Shown here: piece after piece, positions 16,711 through 25,694 of the stretch
Position numbering within the stretch: the first letter of the stretch is position 1
How the letters are laid out: every line of letters begins with the position of its first letter
Assembly (NCBI GenBank): GCA_012514635.1
Contig: JAAYZX010000054.1
Span: 1-42,293, forward strand
Length of the DNA: 42,293 nucleotides
Direction of reading: 5' to 3'
Origin: Actinomycetota bacterium
GTDB taxonomy: Bacteria > Actinomycetota > Thermoleophilia > RBG-16-64-13
Notes under the pieces: model-generated
What the model saw: the letters and a program-made list of their open reading frames with translations, nothing else
Database searches by the model: none
Told to the model about the DNA's origin: nothing
Made by a program: the position numbers and the translations under genes

Positions 16711-17475
16711 CTACATCCCCAATCCGCCATCGACCGGCAGGACAACACCGGTAACGTATGAGGCGGCATCGCTCAGCAGAAAGGCCACCGCGTCGGCTAC
16801 GTCCGACGGCATACCGGGCCGGCTGAGGGGCGTATCGGCTAGAATAGCTCCCTTCACCGCTTCGGGCAGACCGATCGTCATCTCTGTAGCTATGAATCCG
16901 GGCGCAACAGCGTTCACCCGAATGTTGCGAGGCGCCAACTCTCGTGCCAATGATTTTGTTAGTCCAACAAGACCCGCCTTAGCGGCTGCATAGTTAGCCT
17001 GGCCGGCGTTGCCACGCAACCCCGAAACGCTCGACACATTGACAATCGCCCCAAAGCGACGTTTCATCATGCCGCGCGCAGCGACCTTGCTCACCAGGAA
17101 TGCGCCTCCCAAGTTGACATTCAGCACCGCGTCCCAATCCTGCTTGGACATGCGCAGGAACATACCATCACGCGTGATGCCCGCGTTGTTTACCAGCATG
17201 GAAATGGGTCCCAGCGCCCGCTCCACCGCTCCGATCATCTCTCTTACCGCGTCTTCGTCGCACACATCGGTCGGCTCGAATGTCGCTTGGCCGCCCTTGC
17301 TCTGCACTGCCTCCACAACCTCCAGCGCGTACGACTCCGCCGTGGGTAGGTCGTTGATGGCTACATCGGCCCCCATTTCGGCCAGACGCAGCGCGATGGC
17401 TCGTCCAATGCCGCGCCCGGCCCCCGTAACGAGGGCTACCCTTCCCCGCAGCACCTTGTCATCCTCGACTATCAC
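16711..17475 (-). CDS. fabG: 3-oxoacyl-ACP reductase
   Basis: This 254-residue short-chain dehydrogenase reduces beta-ketoacyl-ACP with NADPH. Visible motifs are the nucleotide-binding TGAGRGIG (about 17-24), NNAG (about 95-98), the catalytic Ser in VSSVSG, and YAAAK with the catalytic Tyr and Lys. PGFIATEM and the PVDGG C-terminus are the usual FabG signatures. The start GTG overlaps the fabD stop as GTGA, indicating translational coupling. The gene sits in the middle of the fatty acid operon, which supports FabG over other SDR roles. Confidence 0.93.
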   Translation of the reverse strand: MIVEDDKVLRGRVALVTGAGRGIGRAIALRLAEMGADVAINDLPTAESYALEVVEAVQSKGGQATFEPTDVCDEDAVREMIGAVERALGPISMLVNNAGITRDGMFLRMSKQDWDAVLNVNLGGAFLVSKVAARGMMKRRFGAIVNVSSVSGLRGNAGQANYAAAKAGLVGLTKSLARELAPRNIRVNAVAPGFIATEMTIGLPEAVKGAILADTPLSRPGMPSDVADAVAFLLSDAASYVTGVVLPVDGGLGM

Positions 17476-18449
17476 GTGGTCATCCCCCTATCTCTTCTCA
17501 GGGTGTCCCTTACAGTCTGCAGCGTCTCCTCAGAGTTCGTAGAATATACGGGCAGGCTTCTGTCGATCCTCTTCACCAGTCCCGCCAATACCTTACCAGG
17601 ACCAACCTCTACGGCAGCACAGACAGTCGAACGCAGATAGGCCAGCGCCTGTGAGAACTGAACGGGAGAAGTCAGCTGCGCCACCATAGCCGAGTGGATT
17701 TTTCTCGCTTGCAGCAATTGGAGCTCGGTAGTCGAGAAGAAGGCACCGATTGTTGCCTCGTGAAGCGGAACCTCGTCGAGGGCGGCAGCCACCTCGCTGG
17801 TGGCTGCCGCCACCAGCGGACTGTGGAACGCCCCTGATACCTTGAGCGGGACTAGCCTGGCGCCAGTCATACCCCCAACCAACTCCGCCAACCTAGTCAA
17901 CCCTTCGCGACTACCCGAGACCACTACTTGTCTGGGGCTGTTGTAGTTGGCCGGCCAAACTTCAGATACGCGCCCGCAAATGTGGCGCACGATCTCATCC
18001 TCCAGACCCAGAACCGCCACCATCCCACCCGCCTGCCGCTCCCCACATTCCCACATTGCTCGGCTCCGCCTCGTTACTACTGCCAGCCCATCCTCAAAAC
18101 TCAGATGACCGCAGGCCACGAGCGCACTGTAGTCTCCCAAGGAATGACCGAGCATGATCGGCGCGCACTCATGGCCGATCTCTTGAGTTTTTGGTTCCTG
18201 GGACCATCCCATATGTGCCGTCAACACGGTCCACGTCGCGATGCTCGTCACAAAGATGGCCGGCTGGGCCACATCAGTCTGCATAAGCCTCTCGGCCGGC
18301 CCATTCTGACAGACCTCCAACACGTCCCAGCCAACAATCTTCGTCGCCCGTTCGTAGAGATCTGCAGCCATCGGGTATTCTAGGAGCCAGGAGGCCATTC
18401 CCACTGACTGGCTTCCCTGCCCAGGGAACATGAGAAGCACCTTGCTCAT
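17472..18449 (-). CDS. fabD: Malonyl-CoA:ACP transacylase
   Basis: The 325-residue enzyme moves malonyl from CoA to acyl carrier protein. It begins with the FabD signature LLMFPGQGSQSVGM and has the active-site GHSLG with Ser103. SRAMWECGERQAGGM and SGAFHSPLV follow, the latter carrying the catalytic His. A short extra loop precedes the active site (about residues 83-97). The start ATG overlaps the fabH stop as ATGA, so the longer frame to 18737 is not needed. It is translationally coupled to fabH upstream and fabG downstream. Confidence 0.94.
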   Translation of the reverse strand: MSKVLLMFPGQGSQSVGMASWLLEYPMAADLYERATKIVGWDVLEVCQNGPAERLMQTDVAQPAIFVTSIATWTVLTAHMGWSQEPKTQEIGHECAPIMLGHSLGDYSALVACGHLSFEDGLAVVTRRSRAMWECGERQAGGMVAVLGLEDEIVRHICGRVSEVWPANYNSPRQVVVSGSREGLTRLAELVGGMTGARLVPLKVSGAFHSPLVAAATSEVAAALDEVPLHEATIGAFFSTTELQLLQARKIHSAMVAQLTSPVQFSQALAYLRSTVCAAVEVGPGKVLAGLVKRIDRSLPVYSTNSEETLQTVRDTLRRDRGMTT

Positions 18450-19504
18450 ATCGTAGTCACTCCAACCGGATCTCCCCAACGAAGTAGGCAGGATCCCCAA
18501 CTGAGACCGGCACCGAATCCCAGTAGCAGGATGCGACAACCCTGATATACCAGGCCTCGAGCACGAGCCTCCATGAGACACAGAGGGATCGAGGCACACG
18601 ACGTGTTCCCATACTCGTCGAGGTTGGTAAAGACGCGCTCCCAGGCTATTCCCAGTCTGCGGGCCACTGCCTGGATGATGCGTGTATTCGCCTGGTGCGG
18701 GACCATCAGGTCCACCTCGGAGGTGGAGAAACCGCAATGCTCCAGAATCTGCGCAGCAGAACGAGGTACCACCCGCGTAGCAAAACGATACACCTCGCGA
18801 CCATTCATCTTCAGGTAATGCAGTCCATCGTCAACAGTGGCATGCGTGGCCGGAAGCCGGGAACCACCCGCCGGTATCTGAAGAAGATCCGCACCCGACC
18901 CATCGTTTCCCATGTCCAACCCCAGGATCCGGTTCGGCCCGTACGTGGCTGAGACAACCACGGCCCCGGCCGCATCTCCAAACAGAACTGCGGTGGAGCG
19001 ATCCTCCCAATCGAGAATTCGCGATATGGCTTCCGCTCCCACAACCAGCACGTGTTCCTGTATTCCAGATTCAACCAACCCCGTCGCCATGGCCAGTGCG
19101 TAGATGAAACCGGAGCAGCCCGCCGATAGATCAACCGCTCCCGCATTCTCTGCACCCAGTGCGTACGCAACACGCGACGCGGTGGCCGGCATGATCTGAT
19201 CGGGACTGATACTCGCCACGATCACCAGCCCCACGGCCTCCGGCACGAGACCCGCCTCTTTGATGGCGGCCGCTCCCGCCGGAATCGCCAAAGTCGATGC
19301 ACTCTGGTCTTCGGCCGCGATACGCCTGCGCATAATGCCGGTCCGCTGCCGGATCCACTGGTCGGAAGTTTCCAGCGTCAACGATAAGTCATGGTTGGTC
19401 ACGACATGCTCAGGAAGGTAGACGCCGATCCCAGAGATAGTCGCACCCCTATCCGCTCTTGAGGAGGCTATACCGCGACTGTACCCAGCAGACCCCACGA
19501 GCAC
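18446..19504 (-). CDS. fabH: Beta-ketoacyl-ACP synthase III
   Basis: This protein of 352 residues starts fatty acid chains by condensing acyl-CoA with malonyl-ACP. The catalytic residues are all visible: C130 in LSAGCSGFIYAL, His in MVPHQANTRI and Asn in EYGNTSCASIP. The first 20 residues extend beyond typical FabH, and the start at GTG 19502-19504 has no clear SD. The true start may lie a little downstream, though no better-placed codon is obvious. It begins 3 nt after the fabZ stop and overlaps fabD by 4 nt. Confidence 0.92.
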   Translation of the reverse strand: MLVGSAGYSRGIASSRADRGATISGIGVYLPEHVVTNHDLSLTLETSDQWIRQRTGIMRRRIAAEDQSASTLAIPAGAAAIKEAGLVPEAVGLVIVASISPDQIMPATASRVAYALGAENAGAVDLSAGCSGFIYALAMATGLVESGIQEHVLVVGAEAISRILDWEDRSTAVLFGDAAGAVVVSATYGPNRILGLDMGNDGSGADLLQIPAGGSRLPATHATVDDGLHYLKMNGREVYRFATRVVPRSAAQILEHCGFSTSEVDLMVPHQANTRIIQAVARRLGIAWERVFTNLDEYGNTSCASIPLCLMEARARGLVYQGCRILLLGFGAGLSWGSCLLRWGDPVGVTTI

Positions 19505-19507
19505 CGG

Positions 19508-19939
19508 CTATTGCTTGTCGGCGAGAAAGAAGGTCAGCAGCACACTACAGGCGAGCTGATCGCCAACGTAAGCACGCCCCTCGCCCCGGCCCACCGGTCC
19601 CCGTGACCGCACAAGAACTACTTCCAGACGCAAGACCTCGCCCGGCACCACGTTGCGTCGGAAGCGGGCCTTCTCCACGCCTCCAAACAACGCGAGTTTC
19701 CCAGCATGCTCCGGCGCCGAAAGCGCCGCCACCGCTCCCGCCTGCGCAAGAGCTTCAATGATCAGCACCCCGGGCATGATAGGTCTACCCGGGAAATGCC
19801 CCCGGAAGAAATCCTCTCGGCCGGTGACATCCTTCTCTGCCACCACACGCTCCCCCGGCACCAGCTCCAGAACACGATCAACAAGAAGGAAAGGGTCACG
19901 ATGTGGAATGATGGATTGAATCTGGGACCTGTCAAGCAC
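19508..19939 (-). CDS. fabZ: 3-hydroxyacyl-ACP dehydratase
   Basis: The 144-residue hot-dog-fold dehydratase has the family opening [20 protein letters not shown] and the catalytic His48 and Glu62 in [22 protein letters not shown] choose GTG 19937-19939, which has GGAG 9 nt upstream and gives the normal N-terminus; the frame to 20005 adds 22 unlikely residues. It is the first gene of the fatty acid operon. It is an unusual leader, since fabH or a fabR/fapR-type regulator often comes first; no regulator is present here. Confidence 0.92.
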   Translation of the reverse strand: MLDRSQIQSIIPHRDPFLLVDRVLELVPGERVVAEKDVTGREDFFRGHFPGRPIMPGVLIIEALAQAGAVAALSAPEHAGKLALFGGVEKARFRRNVVPGEVLRLEVVLVRSRGPVGRGEGRAYVGDQLACSVLLTFFLADKQ

Positions 19940-20022
19940 GAAAGGCGTCTCCAGACGCAGCGCTGGGCTGAGCAACCTGTACGATACGCAGGAGTTATAA
20001 GACACTCCAGACGAATGATGGT

Positions 20023-20051
20023 ATTCTCCCGAAAGCGCCGAGCCTTTTCAA
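20023..20051 (-). promoter_or_regulatory. Candidate promoter of the fatty acid operon
   Basis: On the minus strand, TTGAAA is followed after 17 nt by GAGAAT. It lies about 85-110 nt upstream of the fabZ start and within 20-45 nt of the divergent exonuclease gene start. The -35 match is good and the -10 match moderate. Confidence 0.4.
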
Positions 20052-20066
20052 GGCGGCTCCACTAGC

Positions 20067-21995
20067 ATGCTCCAACTGTCGCTCACCCTAGCTAACGATC
20101 TGTACGAACTGCTGGCCATCAGCGGCGAACCCGTCGACTTCCTGAAGGCAGCACGCAGGTTGTTGGCCCTGAAGGAGGCTCCCGCCTCTCTTTGCCGCGA
20201 AGTGATGAACTCGCTTGTGGTCGAAGATGGTCGCTTCTGCTGGCATAGTCCCCAGTCCTTGGGTCTTCGTGATTGGCAAGAAACGGACCCAGACCTGAAA
20301 GACGTCAGCTTCGTGGTTGTGGACGTGGAGACAACCGGAGGCCGTCCTGGGCCTGCTAAGATCACGGAAATTGGGGCGGTGAGAATAGAAGAACTCCGCG
20401 TGGTTTCCACCTTCCACAGTCTCGTCAATCCACAGCGCCCCATTCCGGCCAAGGTTATCGAGATCACAGGTATCACGCCGGACATGGTGAGAGATGCCCC
20501 TCGTATAGAATTGCTCATGCCCAATCTGATGGAATTTATGCAGAACTCTGTGCTGGTCGGACACAACGCCCAATTCGACCTTGCCTTCCTGAACTACGAA
20601 CTCTCGCGTCTCGACGGGCGACGTTTGGACGAGGGTGCCTTTGACACTCTCAAGCTCTCGCGACTCTTGGCGCCTGGGCTCCCGAATCATCAGCTGTCCA
20701 CAGTGGCCGGGGCGCTCGGCTCCCGGGTGGACACGTTCCACCGCGCCCTGGCAGACGCATCCGCCACCGCCGATATCTTTCTCGTGCTCGTCGGACGTCT
20801 CCAGGAGAGAGGCATTACGCGACTCAACCAGGCACGCAGTTTCGCCGACCCTCTGCACAAACGCGACCGGCACAAGCTGGTCCTGACAAGACATCTTCCT
20901 CGCACTCCCGGCGCCTACCTCTTCAGAGACGAGAACGACGAAGTCCTGTACGTGGGAAAAGCCGATCGCCTACGAGACAGAGTGCGCTCGTACTTCATAT
21001 CCGGCCCCGATCATTCGCGCCGCGTTCGTCAGGCTCTGCGACGCCTACACCGCGTTGACTACGTGGAGGCGACAACACCATTGGAAGCGATTGCAACGGA
21101 GCAGGATCTCATCCTGCAGCATCGGCCACAGTGCAATACATTCGGTCGCAATCCGGAGCGCTATGTCTATCTTAAGGCTGAAGGAAACCGTGGCCTGCGC
21201 CTATACACCAGTCCCAACCCGAGTGCTCGAGGAGCTACCGTGGTCATGGGGCCTTTTCGGGGTAAAGGTAGAGTGACGGGCGCCATTGATCTACTGACGC
21301 GCTGCTATCCTATTCGCCGTTGTGCGCGGAACGCTGGGGACCCGTGTCTCTACGGGCAAACCGGCAGATGCCTGGCGCCCTGTGTCGGACAACCGGACGA
21401 GATTGCCCGCCACGATGCCCTCGTTTACGACCTGCTCCGCTGGCTGGCAGGCGACCTCCCCCAACGGTTCAGTCAGCCCGATCCTCCCGAAGCCATGGCA
21501 CTGGCACTTACGACCAAACTTGCTCGGCAGAGCCGGTTTGAAGAGGCGGCAGAGATCAAGAAGGCGCTCGACGATACCCTTGCCCTGCGACGTTCATGCC
21601 GTGCCGTCATGGACGGTTTGAGGATCAACACGGCCGCGCTGTGGCCCGACTACACCGACACGATTATGCCCCAAGCCCATATTTCTATAGTTTGGGAAGG
21701 ATCTGTAGTGGCAACTTTGACGGTTACTGAGAGCACAGCCGCATTGGAGATCGGCAGATTTATACGCACACTGGAACCGCCTACGCAACCGCGGTTTCCT
21801 GTGGCGCTACCCAACACCAGATTGGATTCTTTGCTGGCCATCCGTCGCTGGCTGCTGGAGAATCAGACCATCCTCCGAGTGCCGTACAGCGACTCAGACC
21901 CTGTCAGCGCCCGCGAGAGCCTGGACAGATGGGGCGAAAATATAATGGCCTCCGCCCTGCGCCTCCTGACGATCCACCGACCACCAAGCAAATAA
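20067..21995 (+). CDS. DEDDh exonuclease fused to UvrC-type GIY-YIG nuclease
   Basis: This 642-residue protein joins two nuclease domains. A helical N-terminal segment (1-75) precedes a DnaQ-like 3'-5' exonuclease at about 80-250 with all DEDDh residues: D86 and E88 in VVDVETTG, D171 in HNAQFD, and H225 and D230. From about 275 a GIY-YIG domain follows (PGAYLF, then LYVGKAD, R302), similar to UvrC and Cho. A CYPIRRC and CLYGQTGRCLAPC cysteine region is next. A UVR-like helical motif sits near 500. The second UvrC nuclease (RNase-H fold) and HhH domains are absent. The architecture is known from Actinomycetota, where a role in DNA repair is presumed. AAGGCGG precedes the ATG. Confidence 0.87.
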   Translation: MLQLSLTLANDLYELLAISGEPVDFLKAARRLLALKEAPASLCREVMNSLVVEDGRFCWHSPQSLGLRDWQETDPDLKDVSFVVVDVETTGGRPGPAKITEIGAVRIEELRVVSTFHSLVNPQRPIPAKVIEITGITPDMVRDAPRIELLMPNLMEFMQNSVLVGHNAQFDLAFLNYELSRLDGRRLDEGAFDTLKLSRLLAPGLPNHQLSTVAGALGSRVDTFHRALADASATADIFLVLVGRLQERGITRLNQARSFADPLHKRDRHKLVLTRHLPRTPGAYLFRDENDEVLYVGKADRLRDRVRSYFISGPDHSRRVRQALRRLHRVDYVEATTPLEAIATEQDLILQHRPQCNTFGRNPERYVYLKAEGNRGLRLYTSPNPSARGATVVMGPFRGKGRVTGAIDLLTRCYPIRRCARNAGDPCLYGQTGRCLAPCVGQPDEIARHDALVYDLLRWLAGDLPQRFSQPDPPEAMALALTTKLARQSRFEEAAEIKKALDDTLALRRSCRAVMDGLRINTAALWPDYTDTIMPQAHISIVWEGSVVATLTVTESTAALEIGRFIRTLEPPTQPRFPVALPNTRLDSLLAIRRWLLENQTILRVPYSDSDPVSARESLDRWGENIMASALRLLTIHRPPSK

Positions 21996-22013
21996 CAAAC
22001 GGGCCATTAACTC

Positions 22014-22199
22014 CTAGACAGACACGGCTTCCGGCTCAGGAATCGTCATCCCCCTGGCCTTCATCACAACCGCGAGTAGGCTACGGTCTATCTTCCCCTT
22101 GTAGATAGGAATACTCTCGCGCAGACAGAACTCGATCAGGCCCTGCGTCTCCATCCCTATTTCCTTCGCCAGCTCTTCAGGAGTGAAGTGGTTGGCCAT
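22014..22199 (-). CDS. Small helix-turn-helix-like protein
   Basis: This 61-residue protein has a strong ribosome binding site (AAAGGAG about 7 nt before the ATG), so I consider it real. The sequence FTPEELAKEIGMETQGLIEFCLRESIP followed by a short strand and LLAVVMKARGM resembles a small winged or IF2_N-like/MerR-like helical domain. No catalytic motif is visible. It lies downstream of moeA on the same strand, after a hairpin, and its 3' end meets the exonuclease/GIY-YIG gene 18 nt away. A nucleic-acid-binding role is possible but unproven. Confidence 0.6.
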   Translation of the reverse strand: MANHFTPEELAKEIGMETQGLIEFCLRESIPIYKGKIDRSLLAVVMKARGMTIPEPEAVSV

Positions 22200-22245
22200 C
22201 TACATCTCCTTTCGCGGAGTCAAGCCACCAAGGCCACAGAACAAA

Positions 22246-22278
22246 GAAGTCCGACGGCACAATGCGCCATCGGACTTC
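22246..22278 (-). terminator. Terminator or attenuator between moeA and the 61-residue gene
   Basis: A 9-bp perfect stem (GAAGTCCGA with TCGGACTTC) extends inward by GGC/GCC around one mismatch. On the minus strand it is followed by TTTGTTCT. It lies 123 nt after moeA and 47 nt before the small gene. The remaining 22279-22400 stretch holds no gene I can support. Confidence 0.6.
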
Positions 22279-22400
22279 CCGGATCATACGCTTGAATAGA
22301 TGCTGACATTCATAACACTGTTATTGTACCCGGTTTGAGCCTTCGAAAACAACTCGTCCTACACCCGAAGGCAACTCGCCGCTCAGTAGAGGCTGCATCT

Positions 22401-23639
22401 CTAGACACGAGTCTCTCGAATGGTCATCACGTCGACCTGATCGCCCGCCTTCTTGCCGCTGCCTTCCGGACCCACGAAGGCCAAAGCGCTTGCTCCCACC
22501 ATGGAGCGCACCCGTCCCGATCCCTGCGATCCTGTGGAGTGCGCCAGAACGCGACCCTCAGAACGCTCCAACCACACACGTACCACTCGGACACGTTTCT
22601 CACTGTTTGGCTCATCCTGTGCCAGAACTGCAGTGCTCACAGATCGCACAACCGCGGTATGCCCCATCAACCGAAGCAACGTGGGCCTGATGAAAAGCTC
22701 AAAAGACACCATTGCGGACGCCGGGTTCCCCGGCACACCGAACACCAGGCATCTTCCGCCCTCAGGTCGCTCGAAAACGCCAAACGAGAGCGGTTTCCCC
22801 GGCTTCATGGCTACACGCCACAACTTGCGCTCCACTCCCAGTGCGTCCTGCACGTCCTTGACGAAATCGAAATCACCTACAGACACGCCCCCCGACGTGA
22901 TGAGTACATCGTTTACCAGGGCGTTCCGCATCATGGCCAACGTCACATCATAGTCGTCCGGTGCAATACCCATACGTTGCGGCTTCACACCCACTTCTAC
23001 GCACTGAGCCTCGGATGTGTACGCATTGGAATTGTAAATCTGGCCCTTAGCCAAAGGATTGCCCGGCTCAACGAGTTCGCTTCCCGTAGCAATTATGGCA
23101 ACCGAAGGCTTCCGGTACACACGAACCGTGGGCATACCGAGGCTTGCCAGTACCCCTATCTCCGCGGGTCCAATCGCCGCCCCGGCTGCAAGCACTTCCG
23201 TGCCTTTCGGCGAGTCCTCGCCCATAGGCCTGACGTTATCCCAGCTCTTCACTTTTCGCCTGACCAGCACCGTTCCGGCAGTTTCCGTCGTGGATTCTGA
23301 CTCCACCACGGCATCCGCACCTTCCGGAAGCGGAGCACCGGTCATGATCTTGGCTGCGGTGCCCGATACCACGACTTGCTTTCCGGAAGTACCCGCTCTT
23401 ATAACATCGACCACTGCCAGAGATACGGGCTCTTCCTCCTTGGCGCCCTCTGTGTCCGCCGCCACGATCGCAAATCCGTCCATGGCGGAGTTATCAAACG
23501 GCGGGATGTCCATAGCAGCTACCACCGGGTGAACCAGCGCTCTTCCAAGCGCCTCCGACAGAGGCAAGTCCTCCGGTGGCAGGGGTTGACAATGAGCAAG
23601 TATGAGTTCCCGCGCATCTTCGATACTGATCAAGGTCAC
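22401..23639 (-). CDS. moeA: Molybdopterin molybdenumtransferase
   Basis: The 412-residue protein inserts molybdenum into adenylylated molybdopterin at the end of Moco synthesis. It has the MoeA landmarks in order: PPFDNSAMDGFA, KIMTGAPLPEGADAVV, the MoCF/MogA-like domain with IIATGSELV and TSGGVSVGDFDFVKD, and GVPGNPASAMVSFELF. The C-terminal domain follows (about 330-412). I choose GTG 23637-23639 with GGAG 10 nt upstream; the frame runs back to 23804 without similarity to the family. No other Moco genes and no molybdoenzyme are in the window, so its client is unknown. Confidence 0.9.
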   Translation of the reverse strand: MTLISIEDARELILAHCQPLPPEDLPLSEALGRALVHPVVAAMDIPPFDNSAMDGFAIVAADTEGAKEEEPVSLAVVDVIRAGTSGKQVVVSGTAAKIMTGAPLPEGADAVVESESTTETAGTVLVRRKVKSWDNVRPMGEDSPKGTEVLAAGAAIGPAEIGVLASLGMPTVRVYRKPSVAIIATGSELVEPGNPLAKGQIYNSNAYTSEAQCVEVGVKPQRMGIAPDDYDVTLAMMRNALVNDVLITSGGVSVGDFDFVKDVQDALGVERKLWRVAMKPGKPLSFGVFERPEGGRCLVFGVPGNPASAMVSFELFIRPTLLRLMGHTAVVRSVSTAVLAQDEPNSEKRVRVVRVWLERSEGRVLAHSTGSQGSGRVRSMVGASALAFVGPEGSGKKAGDQVDVMTIRETRV

Positions 23640-23783
23640 TCGTTTCCGGCTCCATTCTCGTCGATGGCCCCTCGGGGATTGCAATGGACAGATTACCCCT
23701 TTCAGAAACAACAACAAACCGTCCATTTGGCGCATGACGCCCAAGTAGCATACAATTTGTTTGTTATCGTCGCGAGGAGTGGG

Positions 23784-25607
23784 ATGCAATTTCCTATTCG
23801 GCAAAAGATCGCCGATAGAGTCTGGCGATGGAGAAGGGCAACCTACGCGGTCAGCGCGGCGGTAGTGCTCGTAACCCTTGCCTCCGTGTTTTTGTCAATC
23901 TCCACTCCTCCCTCCACCATAGAGGTCTCTTCGGCGCCCACCTTCTTCGACGCCAACAGAGCACTCAGGACCACACAAGAACTTGCACGCCTCTACTCCG
24001 ATCGCCACCTCGGCTCCGAAGACGCAGCAGGAGCAGCCGCATGGCTGACGGACAAGCTCTCCTCGCTTGATATCGAACACTTCAATGAGAGCACTTTGGT
24101 CCCGTATGGCGACAAACGAGTGGCCGTAGATAACATCTGGGTTGTCCTGCCCGGTACCTCGCCGCGCACCATTGTTTTCAGCGCTCCGCGAGACCCGGCG
24201 GCAGATGCCCGACTCTCTGCTCTGGCCCAAGCCGCTCCCACAGCATGCCTTATCGAGCTCATCCAAGTATTCTCTACGCGCTCCCATCAACGCACTCTTG
24301 TCTTCCTATCAAGCGAAGGCGGCTCACAAGGAGGCCTCGGGCTCTCTGCATTTCTGCACGAATACCCCGATACCGAACGAATCGAGACGGTTATCTCCGT
24401 ACAGGCTCTTGGAATGGAGGGAAGAGACTTCCTCCAAGCCGGGATAACGGGACCAGGAATCACTACTCCAGGATGGCTAGTAGAGACCGCTACACGCGTA
24501 CTCGCTCGAGCGAGCTTGGATCTGCACCTCCCCAATCTCCAAGAACAGATCGCCGACCAAGCATTGCGGCTCTATTCCGGCGAACAGGTGGCAGCACTCA
24601 GAGCGGGCATCCCCGGCCTGACGCTCTACGACAGCGGAGAGGGTACGGTGACCTCGGGCGGATTGGCAACACAAGGTGCGGCCCTTGAACGCCTACTACT
24701 CTCTCTCGACGACGCCGGCTCCCCACCACGGGACCCCGGCACGGCGATTGTACTGGCATCGGGGAGATACTTCACACACCGCTCGCTCACTATCCTTGGC
24801 ATCCTGGCGCTTCTGCCCGCCATCCTCATGACCTTCAGTTGGCTGGCGGTAACGCGTCTCCGGCCCGAGGGTTGGTTGCGACACCTGCGCAACCTGCTCT
24901 CGTTCGTGGTGCCGGTCGCCGTTACCCTCTTCCTTACCTGGGTGGCGGCGCGCGTGGGCCTGATGCCCGTTTACCTCAACCAAGCGATTCTCTCTTCTCC
25001 AGAAGCAACCCAGCCAAACTGGATTGTAGGGCTGACTTTGCTTCTTCTCGGACTTGTCCTTTTCATCATAAGCCGCCATTTCCTCGGCTATCTCAAGCCT
25101 GTTGAAAGTCGCGCCACAACAGAGATGGCAAAACTGACCGGAGGCCTGGCTCTGCTCACCTTGGGTCTCATATTTCTTCTCGCTTCTTCGCCCTTCTCCC
25201 TGGCGCCCGCGGTTACCGTTGCGTGGATATGGCCGCTCTGCACGAGCTTCTTGGAGCCGCCCAGCCCGGCTATGCCATGGTGGCCCAACTCTCGTTCCAA
25301 CCTCTGGCTGTTGGCCTTGGGGCTAATTGGACCACTTGGCTTCTATGCTTACCTGAGCGCAAACACGGCCGCGGGGTGGTTTGGGGCCTGGTGGTTCTTC
25401 CTGGTGCAGATGGTCTCCGGTGCCTACGGGATCATAGGCCCTGCCGGTACGGCTTTTGTGGCGGCCGGCCTTCTCTTACTCATGGGTTCGCGTAGGTTGC
25501 GACTCAAGCCTGTGGAATCGCTGCAGCGCACGAACGGCCTGGGCACAGTTGAGCCGCCCCCTCGTGTCCTGAAAGTAAGGAAAAAAACCGGACAAACGAA
25601 AGGCTGA
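23784..25607 (+). CDS. Membrane protein with M28-peptidase-like domain lacking metal ligands
   Basis: The ATG at 23784 follows GAGGAG by 4 nt and gives 607 residues. After a signal-anchor helix (about 20-40), residues 60-320 resemble the M28 aminopeptidase fold. RTTQELARLYSDRHLGSEDAAGAAAWL corresponds to the family N-terminus (residues 62-88), and NIWVVLPG, IVFSAPRD, LVFLSSEGG and GLSAFLHEY follow. The zinc ligands are altered: the His-x-Asp His is Pro135, the bridging Asp is missing, and only one of the paired Glu residues (E178) remains. About 6-8 hydrophobic helices fill 325-575, and the basic tail is cytoplasmic. I expect an inactive peptidase fold used for binding; the function is unknown. 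Confidence 0.7.
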   Translation: MQFPIRQKIADRVWRWRRATYAVSAAVVLVTLASVFLSISTPPSTIEVSSAPTFFDANRALRTTQELARLYSDRHLGSEDAAGAAAWLTDKLSSLDIEHFNESTLVPYGDKRVAVDNIWVVLPGTSPRTIVFSAPRDPAADARLSALAQAAPTACLIELIQVFSTRSHQRTLVFLSSEGGSQGGLGLSAFLHEYPDTERIETVISVQALGMEGRDFLQAGITGPGITTPGWLVETATRVLARASLDLHLPNLQEQIADQALRLYSGEQVAALRAGIPGLTLYDSGEGTVTSGGLATQGAALERLLLSLDDAGSPPRDPGTAIVLASGRYFTHRSLTILGILALLPAILMTFSWLAVTRLRPEGWLRHLRNLLSFVVPVAVTLFLTWVAARVGLMPVYLNQAILSSPEATQPNWIVGLTLLLLGLVLFIISRHFLGYLKPVESRATTEMAKLTGGLALLTLGLIFLLASSPFSLAPAVTVAWIWPLCTSFLEPPSPAMPWWPNSRSNLWLLALGLIGPLGFYAYLSANTAAGWFGAWWFFLVQMVSGAYGIIGPAGTAFVAAGLLLLMGSRRLRLKPVESLQRTNGLGTVEPPPRVLKVRKKTGQTKG

Positions 25608-25694
25608 TGGCGCCAAGACTCATCGTAATCGCTATCGACATCGTGTCCCCATGCCGATACATACGTTGAAAGACGTGTGAAGAGGGCACCTCAC

